DNA of 64,000 bases, from assembly GCA_016716365.1 (NCBI GenBank), contig JADJWM010000018.1, forward strand, positions 682,001-746,000, in the 5' to 3' direction. Position 1 is the first letter of the stretch, and each line of letters starts with the position of its first letter. Under the pieces are notes generated by a model. The model was not told the origin of the DNA. It worked only from the letters and a program-made list of their open reading frames with translations, and did no database searches. The stretch comes from Chloracidobacterium sp. Its GTDB lineage: Bacteria > Acidobacteriota > Blastocatellia > Pyrinomonadales > Pyrinomonadaceae. A program made the translations under genes and the position numbers. Of the stretch, positions 45,961 to 55,264 are shown one piece after another.

Positions 45961-47256
45961 CTAACGCGTTCTCTTCGCCATCGGGACATTCCGTTCGATC
46001 GAATCGTAGATCTGCAAGTAGATCTTCGTCTCCGTGGGAATAAGATCGGCCCAATTGGCTCCGCCTCGCTTGATGTAACCGGGAAGGCGGGCAGGGTTTG
46101 AGTTGTAACCGGCCGCCATAAGGTGTTCCTGGCTGGCGAAACCGCTGTCGAGCGCTTCGCGGACGGTCGGGCTTGCGAACAGGTCGTTCCAGGTCCGCTG
46201 CATATAAAGCAGCATTGCCTGTGACGCGTTTACGTGGTTTCGCATGCCTTCGACGAAATCGGGAATTAGGGCGACGTTCGGATGCCACGACCGTACCATT
46301 CGATACGTTGATGGGATCATTTGGACCATTCCGCCCGCCCCGGCTGAGCTGACCGCGTAGCGGTACGTCTGCCCCTCATTCAAAGCGAAGAGCGTAAAAA
46401 CGTCATTGTAGATATTATGGTGCGGTTCGGTTCGGAATCTCAGATGGTCGACGTGCTCGACGGCCGCGAGCCGTTCGGCAATGTCCGCGATCTGCGGCTG
46501 GATGTGGATCCCCTTCTCACGCAACCGGTCGCGGGCGATCTCAATAACATTCCGAACATAGAAACGGCCGGCATTCACCACCTCCGGCGTAACGAGCCCG
46601 GGGTGCGTGGACATGTAATAGGCTGTCTCAATGTACTTTCCGTTGCGAATGACGGGGTACTGCACCATGAGCGGCAAGTGCCGGGTTCCGTCGTCCTCGT
46701 TAAGTGTGATCGGGGTGTTCACGCCGTTCCCGCGGATCGTGACGACAGTCAGCGATTTGCCGTTCTGCGAGATCAGCCGATTCGGCGTTCCACGTTCAAG
46801 GAACATTTCCTTGGACATCACGACGAAATCGAGTTCGCCGGTCTTCCAGTCATGGAACGCCACCCGGACGAAATCGAGCGGGACATTGCTGTCGACCGAG
46901 GCTGTTGGAAGCGCCCGGGTCTGCATCGTCCGCTTAGCCTCGGCGAGCTTGTTCTTGATCTCGCCAAAGCTCAATGACCGGGCGGCCGCCGCTGCCCTGT
47001 CCGCCGACAAGTCACCCGACGGCTCTGCGGATCTGGGACTTTTCCTTTCGGGTTCTCCTTCGCTGATCGTATTCTTTTCGCGATCGCCAACGATAATGGG
47101 CGTTGCGGCCGGCTGCGGCTTCTTTATCGGCGGCATCTGATCCGTCACCACGACCCGTTTTCGGGTCGACGGGGTCTCCGGACCTCGGTCCTGGGCCTGT
47201 ATGTCAAAAGTAAAAAGAGTGACGATAGCGGTCAGGGCAATAGGGGTAATTCTCAT
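45961..47256 (-). CDS. Secreted lytic transglycosylase-like protein
   Basis: The start is the ATG at 47256. The 431 residues begin with a signal peptide (ITPIALTAIVTLFTFDIQAQ). After a disordered linker and a domain of unknown type, residues about 308-420 resemble the Slt domain: Glu in NEGQTYRYAVSSAGAGGMVQ sits nine residues before the Ser, as in the ESxxxxxAVS motif, followed by MIPSTY. The end shows LMAAGYNSNPARL, matching the AYNxGPxxV region. It probably cleaves peptidoglycan glycan strands in the periplasm. The long N-terminal domain is not one I recognise. Confidence 0.72.
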   Translation of the reverse strand: MRITPIALTAIVTLFTFDIQAQDRGPETPSTRKRVVVTDQMPPIKKPQPAATPIIVGDREKNTISEGEPERKSPRSAEPSGDLSADRAAAAARSLSFGEIKNKLAEAKRTMQTRALPTASVDSNVPLDFVRVAFHDWKTGELDFVVMSKEMFLERGTPNRLISQNGKSLTVVTIRGNGVNTPITLNEDDGTRHLPLMVQYPVIRNGKYIETAYYMSTHPGLVTPEVVNAGRFYVRNVIEIARDRLREKGIHIQPQIADIAERLAAVEHVDHLRFRTEPHHNIYNDVFTLFALNEGQTYRYAVSSAGAGGMVQMIPSTYRMVRSWHPNVALIPDFVEGMRNHVNASQAMLLYMQRTWNDLFASPTVREALDSGFASQEHLMAAGYNSNPARLPGYIKRGGANWADLIPTETKIYLQIYDSIERNVPMAKRTR

Positions 47257-47484
47257 GATCTGGTCTAACAAGGAGAGATCTAAGGATACTGTTGGCTTCG
47301 CGGTCAGGCAAAGTTTCCCGCGTAGCAATAGATTCGCCCATTCCTCGAAAGGTTGTCAAGCCCAATCAAAAAATTTATAGATATAACAACTAATTATTAT
47401 GGTAAATTAGCTCGGCTTTTCCCTTGCATCGGAGAAGAGTTGACCTTCTGGTATCCTATTCGCTTGTTCTCGCAGCAGCCTTTT

Positions 47485-48831
47485 ATGGAGAAACTCTTTG
47501 GAACAGACGGGATTCGCGGTGAGGCCGGCGTGTTCCCGCTTGACGAAAAAACCGTGGAAATGGTCGGCGCATCGGTGGCGGGCCGATTCAAGGAACGCGC
47601 CGGCCGGCCGCCAAAGATCGTGATCGGACGTGATACGCGCGAGTCGGGCCCGTGGATCGAAGAGGCGTTCAGCCGCGGTGCCGCCGCCGGCGGGGCCGAG
47701 TGCGAATCCGCCGGAGTAATGACCACCCCCGGGGTGGCATTTGTTAACGGTGCATTCGGTTTCGACCTGGGCGTCGTCATCAGTGCGTCCCACAACCCTT
47801 TCTATGACAACGGGATAAAGATATTCCTTCCTGACGGTCGGAAGATCGACGATCAGTTTGAACACGATATCGAGACCGATGTCCACAACGGCATCGCAAC
47901 CGGATCATCCGAGTCTGCGACGACGGCATCCGGTTCCGACGAGGGAGAGTTCAGGCGGGCTTATCTGGCACACCTGGAAGATGTGCTCGACGGTGCAAGG
48001 CTTGACGGACTTAAGGCGGTGGTTGACTGCGCCAACGGAGCCGCGTCCAAGCTGGCCCCACGTCTTTTCTCGGGCCTCGGGCTCGAGATCGCGGCGATCA
48101 ATGACAACCCGAACGGCCGAAACATCAATGCCGATTGCGGTTCGCTCCATCTCGACGGCTTGCGGCGAAAGGTGGTCGAATCCGGAGCCGATATCGGGAT
48201 CGCTTTTGACGGGGACGCCGACCGATCGCTTTTCGTTGACGAACTGGGTGACGTTGTCGACGGCGACGCGACACTTTGGATCCTTGCGTCAAGAATGGAG
48301 CGGGAAGGCGAGCTGAAGAGCGGACGGGTGGTCGCAACGGTGATGAGCAACATAGGACTCGAGCTTGCCCTTCGTTCGCGGAGTATCGAACTTGCAAGGA
48401 CCTCGGTGGGCGACAAATACGTCCTGGACGAATTGATCGGGTCCGGCGGCGAGATCGGCGGCGAGCAGTCTGGACACCTGATCTTTCCAAAACGAAGCCT
48501 CGTCGGTGACGGCATGATGACCGCCCTCTTGCTGCTTAAGACCATGAAAGATGCGGGCCAGCCGCTTTCAAACCTCACCGAAGGTTTTGACCGATATCCG
48601 CAGGTGCTGGTGAATGTGCCGGTCGGCCGAAAGGTCCCGTTCGACGACGTCGAGCCCGTCAAAGCCGAGGCGCGGAGGGTTGAAGCGTCCCTATCCGGAA
48701 ACGGGCGGCTCCTGCTGCGATATTCCGGGACGGAAAACCTCGCCCGCGTTATGATAGAGGGCAGGAATCAGGACGAGATCGACGGCCTTGCCCACGGTCT
48801 CGCCGATACCATTAAGGCGGCGCTCAGTTAA
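47485..48831 (+). CDS. glmM: Phosphoglucosamine mutase
   Basis: GlmM converts glucosamine-6-phosphate to glucosamine-1-phosphate for UDP-GlcNAc synthesis. From the ATG at 47485 it has 448 residues. Motifs: LFGTDGIRGEAG, the active-site loop ISASHNP with the phosphorylated Ser102, the metal site DGDADR and the phosphate-binding RYSGTENLARVM. The next gene starts directly after the stop (TAAATG), so glmM heads a four-gene operon. Confidence 0.96.
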   Translation: MEKLFGTDGIRGEAGVFPLDEKTVEMVGASVAGRFKERAGRPPKIVIGRDTRESGPWIEEAFSRGAAAGGAECESAGVMTTPGVAFVNGAFGFDLGVVISASHNPFYDNGIKIFLPDGRKIDDQFEHDIETDVHNGIATGSSESATTASGSDEGEFRRAYLAHLEDVLDGARLDGLKAVVDCANGAASKLAPRLFSGLGLEIAAINDNPNGRNINADCGSLHLDGLRRKVVESGADIGIAFDGDADRSLFVDELGDVVDGDATLWILASRMEREGELKSGRVVATVMSNIGLELALRSRSIELARTSVGDKYVLDELIGSGGEIGGEQSGHLIFPKRSLVGDGMMTALLLLKTMKDAGQPLSNLTEGFDRYPQVLVNVPVGRKVPFDDVEPVKAEARRVEASLSGNGRLLLRYSGTENLARVMIEGRNQDEIDGLAHGLADTIKAALS

Positions 48832-49146
48832 ATGATCATCGTTCTTTACAAATGGCGTGTGGACCCGCAAAAAGAAGCCACATTCATCGAAAACTGGGGC
48901 GTGGTCACCCGTCACTACCTGGAGCATTGCGGAAGCCTGGGGTCGCGGCTTCATAGGGGAAGCGACGGTATATTTTACGGGTATGCAAAATGGCCGGACA
49001 ATGAGACCCGTGAACGGGCATTCCTCGACGTTCGGGTGGAACTGGCCAGGCTTCATATGCAGGACAGCGTGACCGAAACCTTCCCGGTGACCTTTCTCGA
49101 AGTGGTCGCAGATCATTTGACCGATAGTTCGGTTCCCCACGAATGA
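48832..49146 (+). CDS. Small ABM-like (antibiotic biosynthesis monooxygenase fold) protein
   Basis: The 104 residues have the dimeric alpha/beta-barrel pattern of ABM proteins: IIVLYKWRVDPQKEATFIEN at the start, GSLGSRLHRGSDGIFYGYAKW in the middle and a charged C-terminal part. Substrate and cofactor are unknown. It lies between glmM and aroB with no gap on the left and an ATGA overlap on the right, so it is translated along with both. Confidence 0.65.
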   Translation: MIIVLYKWRVDPQKEATFIENWGVVTRHYLEHCGSLGSRLHRGSDGIFYGYAKWPDNETRERAFLDVRVELARLHMQDSVTETFPVTFLEVVADHLTDSSVPHE

Positions 49147-50300
49147 AACTCGAGATCACAGTTCGGGGCCCCGGCGAAGGCGGCTCGTATCCGATCGAGA
49201 TCGGCCCGGGCGTCCTCGGTAAGATCGGAAACCGGATCGCAGATCTCCTGGGCAAAGCTCCGGAAAAGGCCGCGATCATCTCAAACAAGAAAGTTTTCGG
49301 GCTTTACGGTGAACACGCGGCCGGATCGATCGCATCGGCTGGGCCTGAGGTCTCGACCCATTTGATCGGGGACGGCGAGCGGTTCAAGAATTTCCGGACC
49401 CTGGAGCGGACGATCGGTTTTCTTCTTGAAAAGGGCCTGGGCCGAACGGATGTGATCGTCGCATTAGGCGGCGGCGTGGTCGGCGACCTGGCCGGATTCG
49501 CGGCGTCGATCTATTTGAGAGGCGTCCCGCTGATCCAGGTACCTACAACGCTATTGTCAATGATCGATTCGTCGGTCGGAGGAAAGACCGCGGTCAATAC
49601 CGGCTTCGGAAAGAATCTGATCGGAACGTTTTACCAACCGCGGGCGGTCCTCATCGATCCGTCGGTGCTTTCCACACTTTCCGAGCGCGAGGTACGGGCC
49701 GGGCTTTTTGAAGCGGTGAAGCACGCCGCTCTATCGGGTCAGCGGCTCCTTGCCGCGACCGAAGCGATGATCTCGAAACTCGAAAGCGGTGAGAAATCCG
49801 GGTCAACCGAAACGAACGCCCTCTTTGAGGGCCTCGGTCCCGGCATTGGCGCCCACATCGAATTCAAAGCCGGGATCGTTTCGGGCGACGAACGTGAAAA
49901 AACCGATCGTGTGGACGCCCGGTCACGGAAAATACTCAACTTCGGCCACACCTTTGGACACGCCATCGAAAAGATCACCGGCTATCGAAGTCTTCTGCAT
50001 GGGGAGGCCGTGGGACACGGGATACTTTTTGCGGCCGCCCTTTCAAATAATCTTGGACTTTTGGCTGAACATGAGCTAAAATTGTTGTACGATGTTGTGC
50101 ATCGGGTCGGCCCATTGCCTCCGATCGACAAGATCGACCCCCGCGAGATCTTCGCGACTTTCGAATATGACAAGAAACGGATCAACGATACGGTCCAATG
50201 GATCCTGTTGGAAGGTATCGGCCGGCCTGTTATAGTCCCGCACACGCAAATACCTGAAGCCGCTTTCATGTCGGCCTTCAAACAGGTTACAAATCACTAA
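49143..50300 (+). CDS. aroB: 3-dehydroquinate synthase
   Basis: AroB catalyses the second step of the shikimate pathway. The 385 residues include the NAD site GGGVVGDLAGFAASIYLRG, VPTTLLSMIDSSVGGKTAVN, and the metal ligands in KILNFGHTFGHAIE and HGEAVGHGI. It carries a short insert, LESGEKSGSTETNALFEG, relative to the common length. The ATG overlaps the ABM gene by four bases. Confidence 0.96.
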   Translation: MKLEITVRGPGEGGSYPIEIGPGVLGKIGNRIADLLGKAPEKAAIISNKKVFGLYGEHAAGSIASAGPEVSTHLIGDGERFKNFRTLERTIGFLLEKGLGRTDVIVALGGGVVGDLAGFAASIYLRGVPLIQVPTTLLSMIDSSVGGKTAVNTGFGKNLIGTFYQPRAVLIDPSVLSTLSEREVRAGLFEAVKHAALSGQRLLAATEAMISKLESGEKSGSTETNALFEGLGPGIGAHIEFKAGIVSGDEREKTDRVDARSRKILNFGHTFGHAIEKITGYRSLLHGEAVGHGILFAAALSNNLGLLAEHELKLLYDVVHRVGPLPPIDKIDPREIFATFEYDKKRINDTVQWILLEGIGRPVIVPHTQIPEAAFMSAFKQVTNH

Positions 50301-50756
50301 ATGCGGCAGTATCCTTTTTTGATGGGGGACGCAAACGTGATCGAAACAGAAAAGAAATATCTAAGTTCAGAGAGAGGCGGCGCCGGGGTCAAATTCCTCG
50401 CCGTTCTCGTTGTCCTGGTCTTGATCGCGAATGCCGGGTACAACTACATTCCGATCGCTTATGAGGCGGCCAACCTAAGGCAGGAGATGGACACCGCGGT
50501 GGTCAAGGGGCTTGCCGCGTCGGGCCAGATGAAGCCGCTTGAGGTCGTTCGTGCGTCCGTCGAAAGGGCGGTCAGGGAAAACAACGTGCCTGCCGACGCG
50601 TATATCGAAATAAAGCCGGCAGGTTCGGTCGTTCAGGCGCATGTCATCTATACGAAACAGGTGCAGATGCTTCCGTTCGGCCTTTACAAGTATCGTTACG
50701 ATTTCAATTATCTCGCGACCCCGACGGGATATCTGCTCAAAGACGGGAAAAACTGA
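50301..50756 (+). CDS. Single-pass membrane protein, DUF4845-like
   Basis: The 151-residue protein has one membrane segment (about residues 33-50: FLAVLVVLVLIANAGYNY) and an outer domain with RQEMDTAVVKGLAASG and VERAVRENNVPADAY. The layout resembles DUF4845 proteins, but the match is by eye only. The gene begins immediately after aroB and is the last gene of the glmM operon. An internal ATG seven codons further in is an alternative start. Confidence 0.5.
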   Translation: MRQYPFLMGDANVIETEKKYLSSERGGAGVKFLAVLVVLVLIANAGYNYIPIAYEAANLRQEMDTAVVKGLAASGQMKPLEVVRASVERAVRENNVPADAYIEIKPAGSVVQAHVIYTKQVQMLPFGLYKYRYDFNYLATPTGYLLKDGKN

Positions 50757-50764
50757 TACAAAGG

Positions 50765-52663
50765 TCAGACCGCGGCGGCCAGCGCGGCCCGCACCTTTAG
50801 GGGCTGTATATTGATCAGACTTTCGGGTGCGTTTGCCAACCAGGTTGACGGGCAAACACCACAGGTGGTGCATTTTTCAACGGCAGGGCACGGCAGGCTC
50901 GAAGCGGCCTCCCGTGCTTTTTCGTGCTCGGTTCGAAGGAATTCGAACGAAAGTCCCGAGTCGATTATCGTCCAGGGCAGGAGCTCGTCATATCTCCGCT
51001 CACGCGACGTGTGAAATGCGGCATTTACACCGGTTTCGCGAAGGGCCCGGTCGAGGTCGCCGCCGAGAGCGGCGGCGCGGTCGATGACCCGCGCGATCGT
51101 ACGGTCCCCCGAGGAATAGAGAGCCTGTTCATGGGCGATCCGTGCCGACATAAAGCGGACATTTACATTCGATATCTTCGATAGGCCTTTGCAAACGTAA
51201 CGAATTCGTCGCTTAAGTTCCTTTTCTTCGCAGATAGGGTCCCACTGCAGCGGCGTGTTCGGCTTGGGAACGAAACCGTTCAACGAGGGGATGATCGTTC
51301 CGGCTCTGCCGATCTTACGTCCGGCCTGGAGCATCCGGTCACGTATGCGTTCAACCAGGACGAACATCTCATCAAGGTCTTCCTGCGTTTCCGTCGGCAG
51401 GCCGACCATCATGTACAGCTTAATTGTGAGCATTCCGCGGTCAAACACTGCACCGCAGATATCGACGATCTCGTCGTTCGTCAGGTTCTTATTTATCACC
51501 CGCCTGAGACGGTCGGAGCCGGTCTCGGGGGCGACAGCGATCTGTTGATCCTTCGATTCGACCAAAGCGTCGAGAAGTTCTTCAGAGATCTGGTCGAGAC
51601 GAAGAGAGGAGACCGAGATACGATAGCCCATTCGCCGCAGTTCGCTGAGGATGGTCGAGATCTCGGGATGATCGCAAACGGCGGTTGAAACGAGACCGAT
51701 CTTGTCGGTCCTTGATCGCCATTCGGCAGCCTTTGCAAGAATGTCCTTCGCAGGTACGACCCTGGGAGGATAGTAGTTATATCCGGCCCAGCAGAAGCGG
51801 CAGCCTTGCGAGCAGCCCCTCGATATCTCCACAAGAAGCCTGTCGCCCATTTCAGCGTCCGGAGCCCAGACGGCAGTTGATGGACAGAACAGGTCCTGGC
51901 TGGTCAGGATCTTGGCAAGTTCATTTTCACCGCGCTTAAGAGCACGCCGCAATGTGCCTTCCTTCGGATTGACAGCGGCCAAGGCACGGCCGACCCTTGC
52001 GGGCACGCCTTCACGATTCGGACGATATTCGTCCACGGTTCCGTCGGCGCTGTAATTGACGTCGTAAAAGGACGGAACATAAAATCCGCGGCCTAACCGA
52101 GCAAGCGACAAAAGGATCTCGTCTTTCGTTCTGGGACCGTCATCACTATAAAGAATGGAATCGATCAGTTGATAAGCGAGGATCTCGCCCTCGCCGACGG
52201 CGATAACATCGGTGAAATCCGCGATCGGCTCGGGGTTAAGGAACGACGCGGCCCCGCCCATTATCACCAGCGGATGAAAATCGTTACGTTCAGACGCCCA
52301 AACTGGAATTCCCGAAAGCTGGAGCATTCGCGCCATGTTCAGGTAATCGGTCTCGAATGAGATAGAAAACGCGACCACATCGAAATCACGGACCGGGCTT
52401 TGGGTCTCCAGCGAGAGCAACGGAGTGCCGGTACGTTCGTGCTCTGCGAGATCGGCCTTTTCAGGGAGGAAGACTCGTTCACACGAGACCTCGGGGATAG
52501 CGTTAAAAAGCTCATACATCGTGTGGAGCCCGAGATTCGCCATCCCGATCGAGTAGGTGTTCGGGTAACAGAGCGCGATCCGCAGCGAGGCGCTCGGTTT
52601 GACCGAATACCCCACTTCGCGGGAAAGCCTATCCTTAAGGTTCGCTCTGATCGTTTTGCTCAT
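50765..52663 (-). CDS. B12-binding-type radical SAM protein (TIGR03960-like)
   Basis: The start at 52663 gives 632 residues. The N-terminal region resembles the cobalamin-binding domain of such enzymes (LRIALCYPNTYSIGMANLG, VVAFSISFETDYLN, VIMGGAASFLNPEP), and the radical SAM cluster motif is CSQGCRFC followed by WAGYNYYPPR. A Cys-rich end has CTTCGVC, perhaps a second iron-sulfur site. The family TIGR03960 is common in bacteria but its reaction is not established. It is transcribed alone, convergent with the glmM operon. Confidence 0.85.
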   Translation of the reverse strand: MSKTIRANLKDRLSREVGYSVKPSASLRIALCYPNTYSIGMANLGLHTMYELFNAIPEVSCERVFLPEKADLAEHERTGTPLLSLETQSPVRDFDVVAFSISFETDYLNMARMLQLSGIPVWASERNDFHPLVIMGGAASFLNPEPIADFTDVIAVGEGEILAYQLIDSILYSDDGPRTKDEILLSLARLGRGFYVPSFYDVNYSADGTVDEYRPNREGVPARVGRALAAVNPKEGTLRRALKRGENELAKILTSQDLFCPSTAVWAPDAEMGDRLLVEISRGCSQGCRFCWAGYNYYPPRVVPAKDILAKAAEWRSRTDKIGLVSTAVCDHPEISTILSELRRMGYRISVSSLRLDQISEELLDALVESKDQQIAVAPETGSDRLRRVINKNLTNDEIVDICGAVFDRGMLTIKLYMMVGLPTETQEDLDEMFVLVERIRDRMLQAGRKIGRAGTIIPSLNGFVPKPNTPLQWDPICEEKELKRRIRYVCKGLSKISNVNVRFMSARIAHEQALYSSGDRTIARVIDRAAALGGDLDRALRETGVNAAFHTSRERRYDELLPWTIIDSGLSFEFLRTEHEKAREAASSLPCPAVEKCTTCGVCPSTWLANAPESLINIQPLKVRAALAAAV

Positions 52664-52710
52664 AAAAACCCGATCAATCAGAATAACAGCCGCAAACACC
52701 GCTGCCAAGC

Positions 52711-52745
52711 AAAATCGGCGGGCGATCACATGGCCGCCCGCCGAT
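52711..52745 (-). terminator. Rho-independent terminator of the third VWA gene
   Basis: Reading the minus strand, ATCGGCGGGCG (52745-52735) pairs with its complement at 52724-52714, followed by TTTT. It lies 25 bases past the stop of the VWA gene. Confidence 0.85.
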
Positions 52746-52769
52746 CGGAAAACGTTTGCCTGAATGCCC

Positions 52770-54038
52770 TCAAGCGCCTTTCTTGTCTTTTTTAACCGCG
52801 CCCTCGTCCTTTGGCGTGGTAACGAACGGGCGGTGCTGAACGGTGAATTGCTTGTCGTCAAAGTTGCCGTCGCCGTCGACATCGACCTTGACCTCGAGTT
52901 TGTACCGTTTACCCGGTTCATGTTTTTCCGCAAGGTCGTACGAAATGCTGTACTGACTCCTCAGGAGCCCGTTAATGCTCTGAAGGTACGCTGGGATCTC
53001 GGTTTCGAAGGTCATTTCGAAGTGCATCCCGCCCGATTCCTTCGCGAACGTATTCATCGCGTTCTTTGCCTGGAGGAATGTGAGGCGGCCCGGCATACCG
53101 GTGAGGCTATCGGTTGGGCCAAGATAGCCTTCGTATTTCTTATAGAATAGGTTTCCCGTGCTGATGATATAGATCGGGATACCAGCTTCCTGAATGATCT
53201 TGCGTATCTCGCTGTAATTTATCCGGCTGAACGTGTCGATGCCGGAAGCGACAAGTATGATCGCACGGCGCTTCGACCGCACCGCGACCATCCCGTTGTA
53301 ATCCGCGTATCGCGATTCGCTGTCCTCAAGAACGACCGAATCGCCGCGGCCGCCCACCAGCGAAAATTTAAGTGCGTCGTAAAGGTTGTTTTCGCGAAAG
53401 GCCGGCCTGTTCCTCAGAAGCAAGTCGATAGTTTGCCGAATTCGCTCTGGATCATTTGTAAAATCGGTGATCGGCGTGGGGCGCATATCGAATGCGACCA
53501 CCGAGGCATAATCGCTCGGCGGCTTGATAAACCTAGTGAGAAACTGAGCGACAGGCCGAATTGTCTCGTAAATGCCAGGCTCGAACCAGCCGCCGGCTGC
53601 ACGGCCGAACATCTCGGTCCATTTACTGTATTCGAGCACCAGCGTGACGGTGATCGGGCTCTCGGGGGTTGCAAAATTGGAAATGTCCTGCTTTACCCCG
53701 TTCTCAAAGACGGCAAAATTCTCCTTCTTCAGTCCCCCGATGATCTGGCCGGTCTTTTTATTGAAAACGACCGCGTCGACATTGACGATGTTCGTATCGA
53801 TCTCGATAACGCCGTCCACCGGGAGGGCGTTCTTCTCATCCTCAAGCCGTTTCTTCTCTGCCTCTTCGGCCCTTATCTGTTCCGGTGTCTTAGGGGTCGG
53901 GCGCTGATTTCGTTTCTCGTTGCCTTTCGGGTCATTTCGCTGCGGCTTCGATTGCGGGAAAGCCGACGGGGCGAACGAACTTGCCGTGATGACCGCAATG
54001 AAGATCCCGGACAAAACGCGCTGAAGAGACTTTTTCAT
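52770..54038 (-). CDS. VWFA-related Acidobacterial domain protein with altered MIDAS
   Basis: The ATG at 54038 (a GTG three codons earlier is possible) gives 422 residues with a signal peptide (LSGIFIAVITASSFA). A Lys/Glu/Pro-rich linker precedes the family segment ENFAVFENGVKQDIS. In the two VWA proteins at the window's start the metal site is D-x-S-x-S; here it reads EYSKW, beginning at about residue 136, so both the Asp and the second Ser are lost. The end is charged (VKKDKKGA). Metal binding may be lost, with the fold kept. Confidence 0.85.
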   Translation of the reverse strand: MKKSLQRVLSGIFIAVITASSFAPSAFPQSKPQRNDPKGNEKRNQRPTPKTPEQIRAEEAEKKRLEDEKNALPVDGVIEIDTNIVNVDAVVFNKKTGQIIGGLKKENFAVFENGVKQDISNFATPESPITVTLVLEYSKWTEMFGRAAGGWFEPGIYETIRPVAQFLTRFIKPPSDYASVVAFDMRPTPITDFTNDPERIRQTIDLLLRNRPAFRENNLYDALKFSLVGGRGDSVVLEDSESRYADYNGMVAVRSKRRAIILVASGIDTFSRINYSEIRKIIQEAGIPIYIISTGNLFYKKYEGYLGPTDSLTGMPGRLTFLQAKNAMNTFAKESGGMHFEMTFETEIPAYLQSINGLLRSQYSISYDLAEKHEPGKRYKLEVKVDVDGDGNFDDKQFTVQHRPFVTTPKDEGAVKKDKKGA

Positions 54039-54157
54039 AATTTTCACCAGAGGCCGGATCGATATTTAGGTTTAGATACCAATTCTCGCCCTTTGGTTGG
54101 TTTTAATCAAGGTTTTCGCCCTGTCGCCGGCCATTAGGGACCGATCCGTTCCGCACT

Positions 54158-54964
54158 TCAAGCCGGTTGGATCTCGATCCGGACCTCGAACGATCCAGAA
54201 TTGTCGTTGAGGTTGCCTTCATTGACCCCCAGAAATAGTGCGCCGTCGCGGGCTGCGGTGAAGGTCCGCTCAGATCCGACGTATATGAACTCATTGTTAT
54301 CGTCGCCGATGACCGCGATCAAAGCGCCGGTCGGCACACTCTTGAGAAGCTTCGACAGGTCTTCACGCTCGTAAAGGCCGGACGGGCCGGTGGTAACGCC
54401 GCTGCCAAGCGAGATCGATCCGTCGCCAATGATCCGGATCTTCTGGCCTTTCTTGACCACCCAGCCTGAATTGGTCCAGCCGTTGGCGGTGTTGTCGGCC
54501 ATGACTTTCACCGAGATCTCGATGGGCCTTCCGCCGGTCCTGGCGGCCGGTTCCATCACTCGGACGGGCGGAGAAGCCACCGGAGGAGGTTTGGTCGACG
54601 CCTTTGATTCAGCGATCGGGTCGGTCGTGATGACGCGTGGGACCGTCTTTGGCGGGCCGGAGGTTTCGATGTACTCGGGGACAACCGATGGCGAATCGTC
54701 ATTCGGGCTGTTTGCGGCCGTTGCCTGACGCGAGACGGCGTCAAACTCTATCGACTCGACCTCGCCGGCGTCGAACGACAGCCGTCTTTCACGCGAGCCT
54801 TCGCCAACCAGGACGGTGAACGTTCCGCCGCTGAAGCCGACGATCCGGCCCTTGATAATGCTTCCGTCCTTCAACCGAAGCGTATCGGCAAACGCGGCCG
54901 CGGACAAAGCTGCAATGCACAGCATGGCGATCATCGGGCGTCGAAGCAGATCTCTCAAAAACAT
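54158..54964 (-). CDS. Secreted protein with PA-IL-like C-terminal domain
   Basis: The ATG at 54964 follows GGAGGAATT. The 268 residues begin with a signal peptide (MIAMLCIAALSAAAFA) and a short beta segment (TLRLKDGSIIKGRIVGFSGG), known from other secreted Acidobacteriota and Planctomycete proteins. A Pro-rich linker leads to a C-terminal domain that looks like the calcium-dependent lectin PA-IL: GWVVKKGQKIRIIGDGSISL, LIAVIGDDNNEFIYVGSE and LFLGVNEGNLNDNSGSFEV. The acidic residues of the last segment could bind calcium and a sugar. Function is inferred only from fold. Confidence 0.72.
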   Translation of the reverse strand: MFLRDLLRRPMIAMLCIAALSAAAFADTLRLKDGSIIKGRIVGFSGGTFTVLVGEGSRERRLSFDAGEVESIEFDAVSRQATAANSPNDDSPSVVPEYIETSGPPKTVPRVITTDPIAESKASTKPPPVASPPVRVMEPAARTGGRPIEISVKVMADNTANGWTNSGWVVKKGQKIRIIGDGSISLGSGVTTGPSGLYEREDLSKLLKSVPTGALIAVIGDDNNEFIYVGSERTFTAARDGALFLGVNEGNLNDNSGSFEVRIEIQPA

Positions 54965-55264
54965 AATTCCTCCACGTGTGCCTTCGGTGAACATTTCGAA
55001 AGCCGGCGCTTTGATGATGAAAAAAGGGATATTTAAAGTTGCATGATTTCTGCCGGGGAGCGATCGACGGAATCATAAACGATTTTGGGAGATATGGGAA
55101 TACTCTTTGTCATGAAGGCAGCGGCCGGTTCGGTCCAGAGAGGAGAGGCCGGATGCAAGTTCCGGGCGGAGGCGTCGTTCTATAAACGGCCGACAGACGG
55201 TCGCGGTGGACGATCGGCTACGGGCCTAAGGTTCGAGCAAAGGGAAACAGGAGAAACTTAAGCG

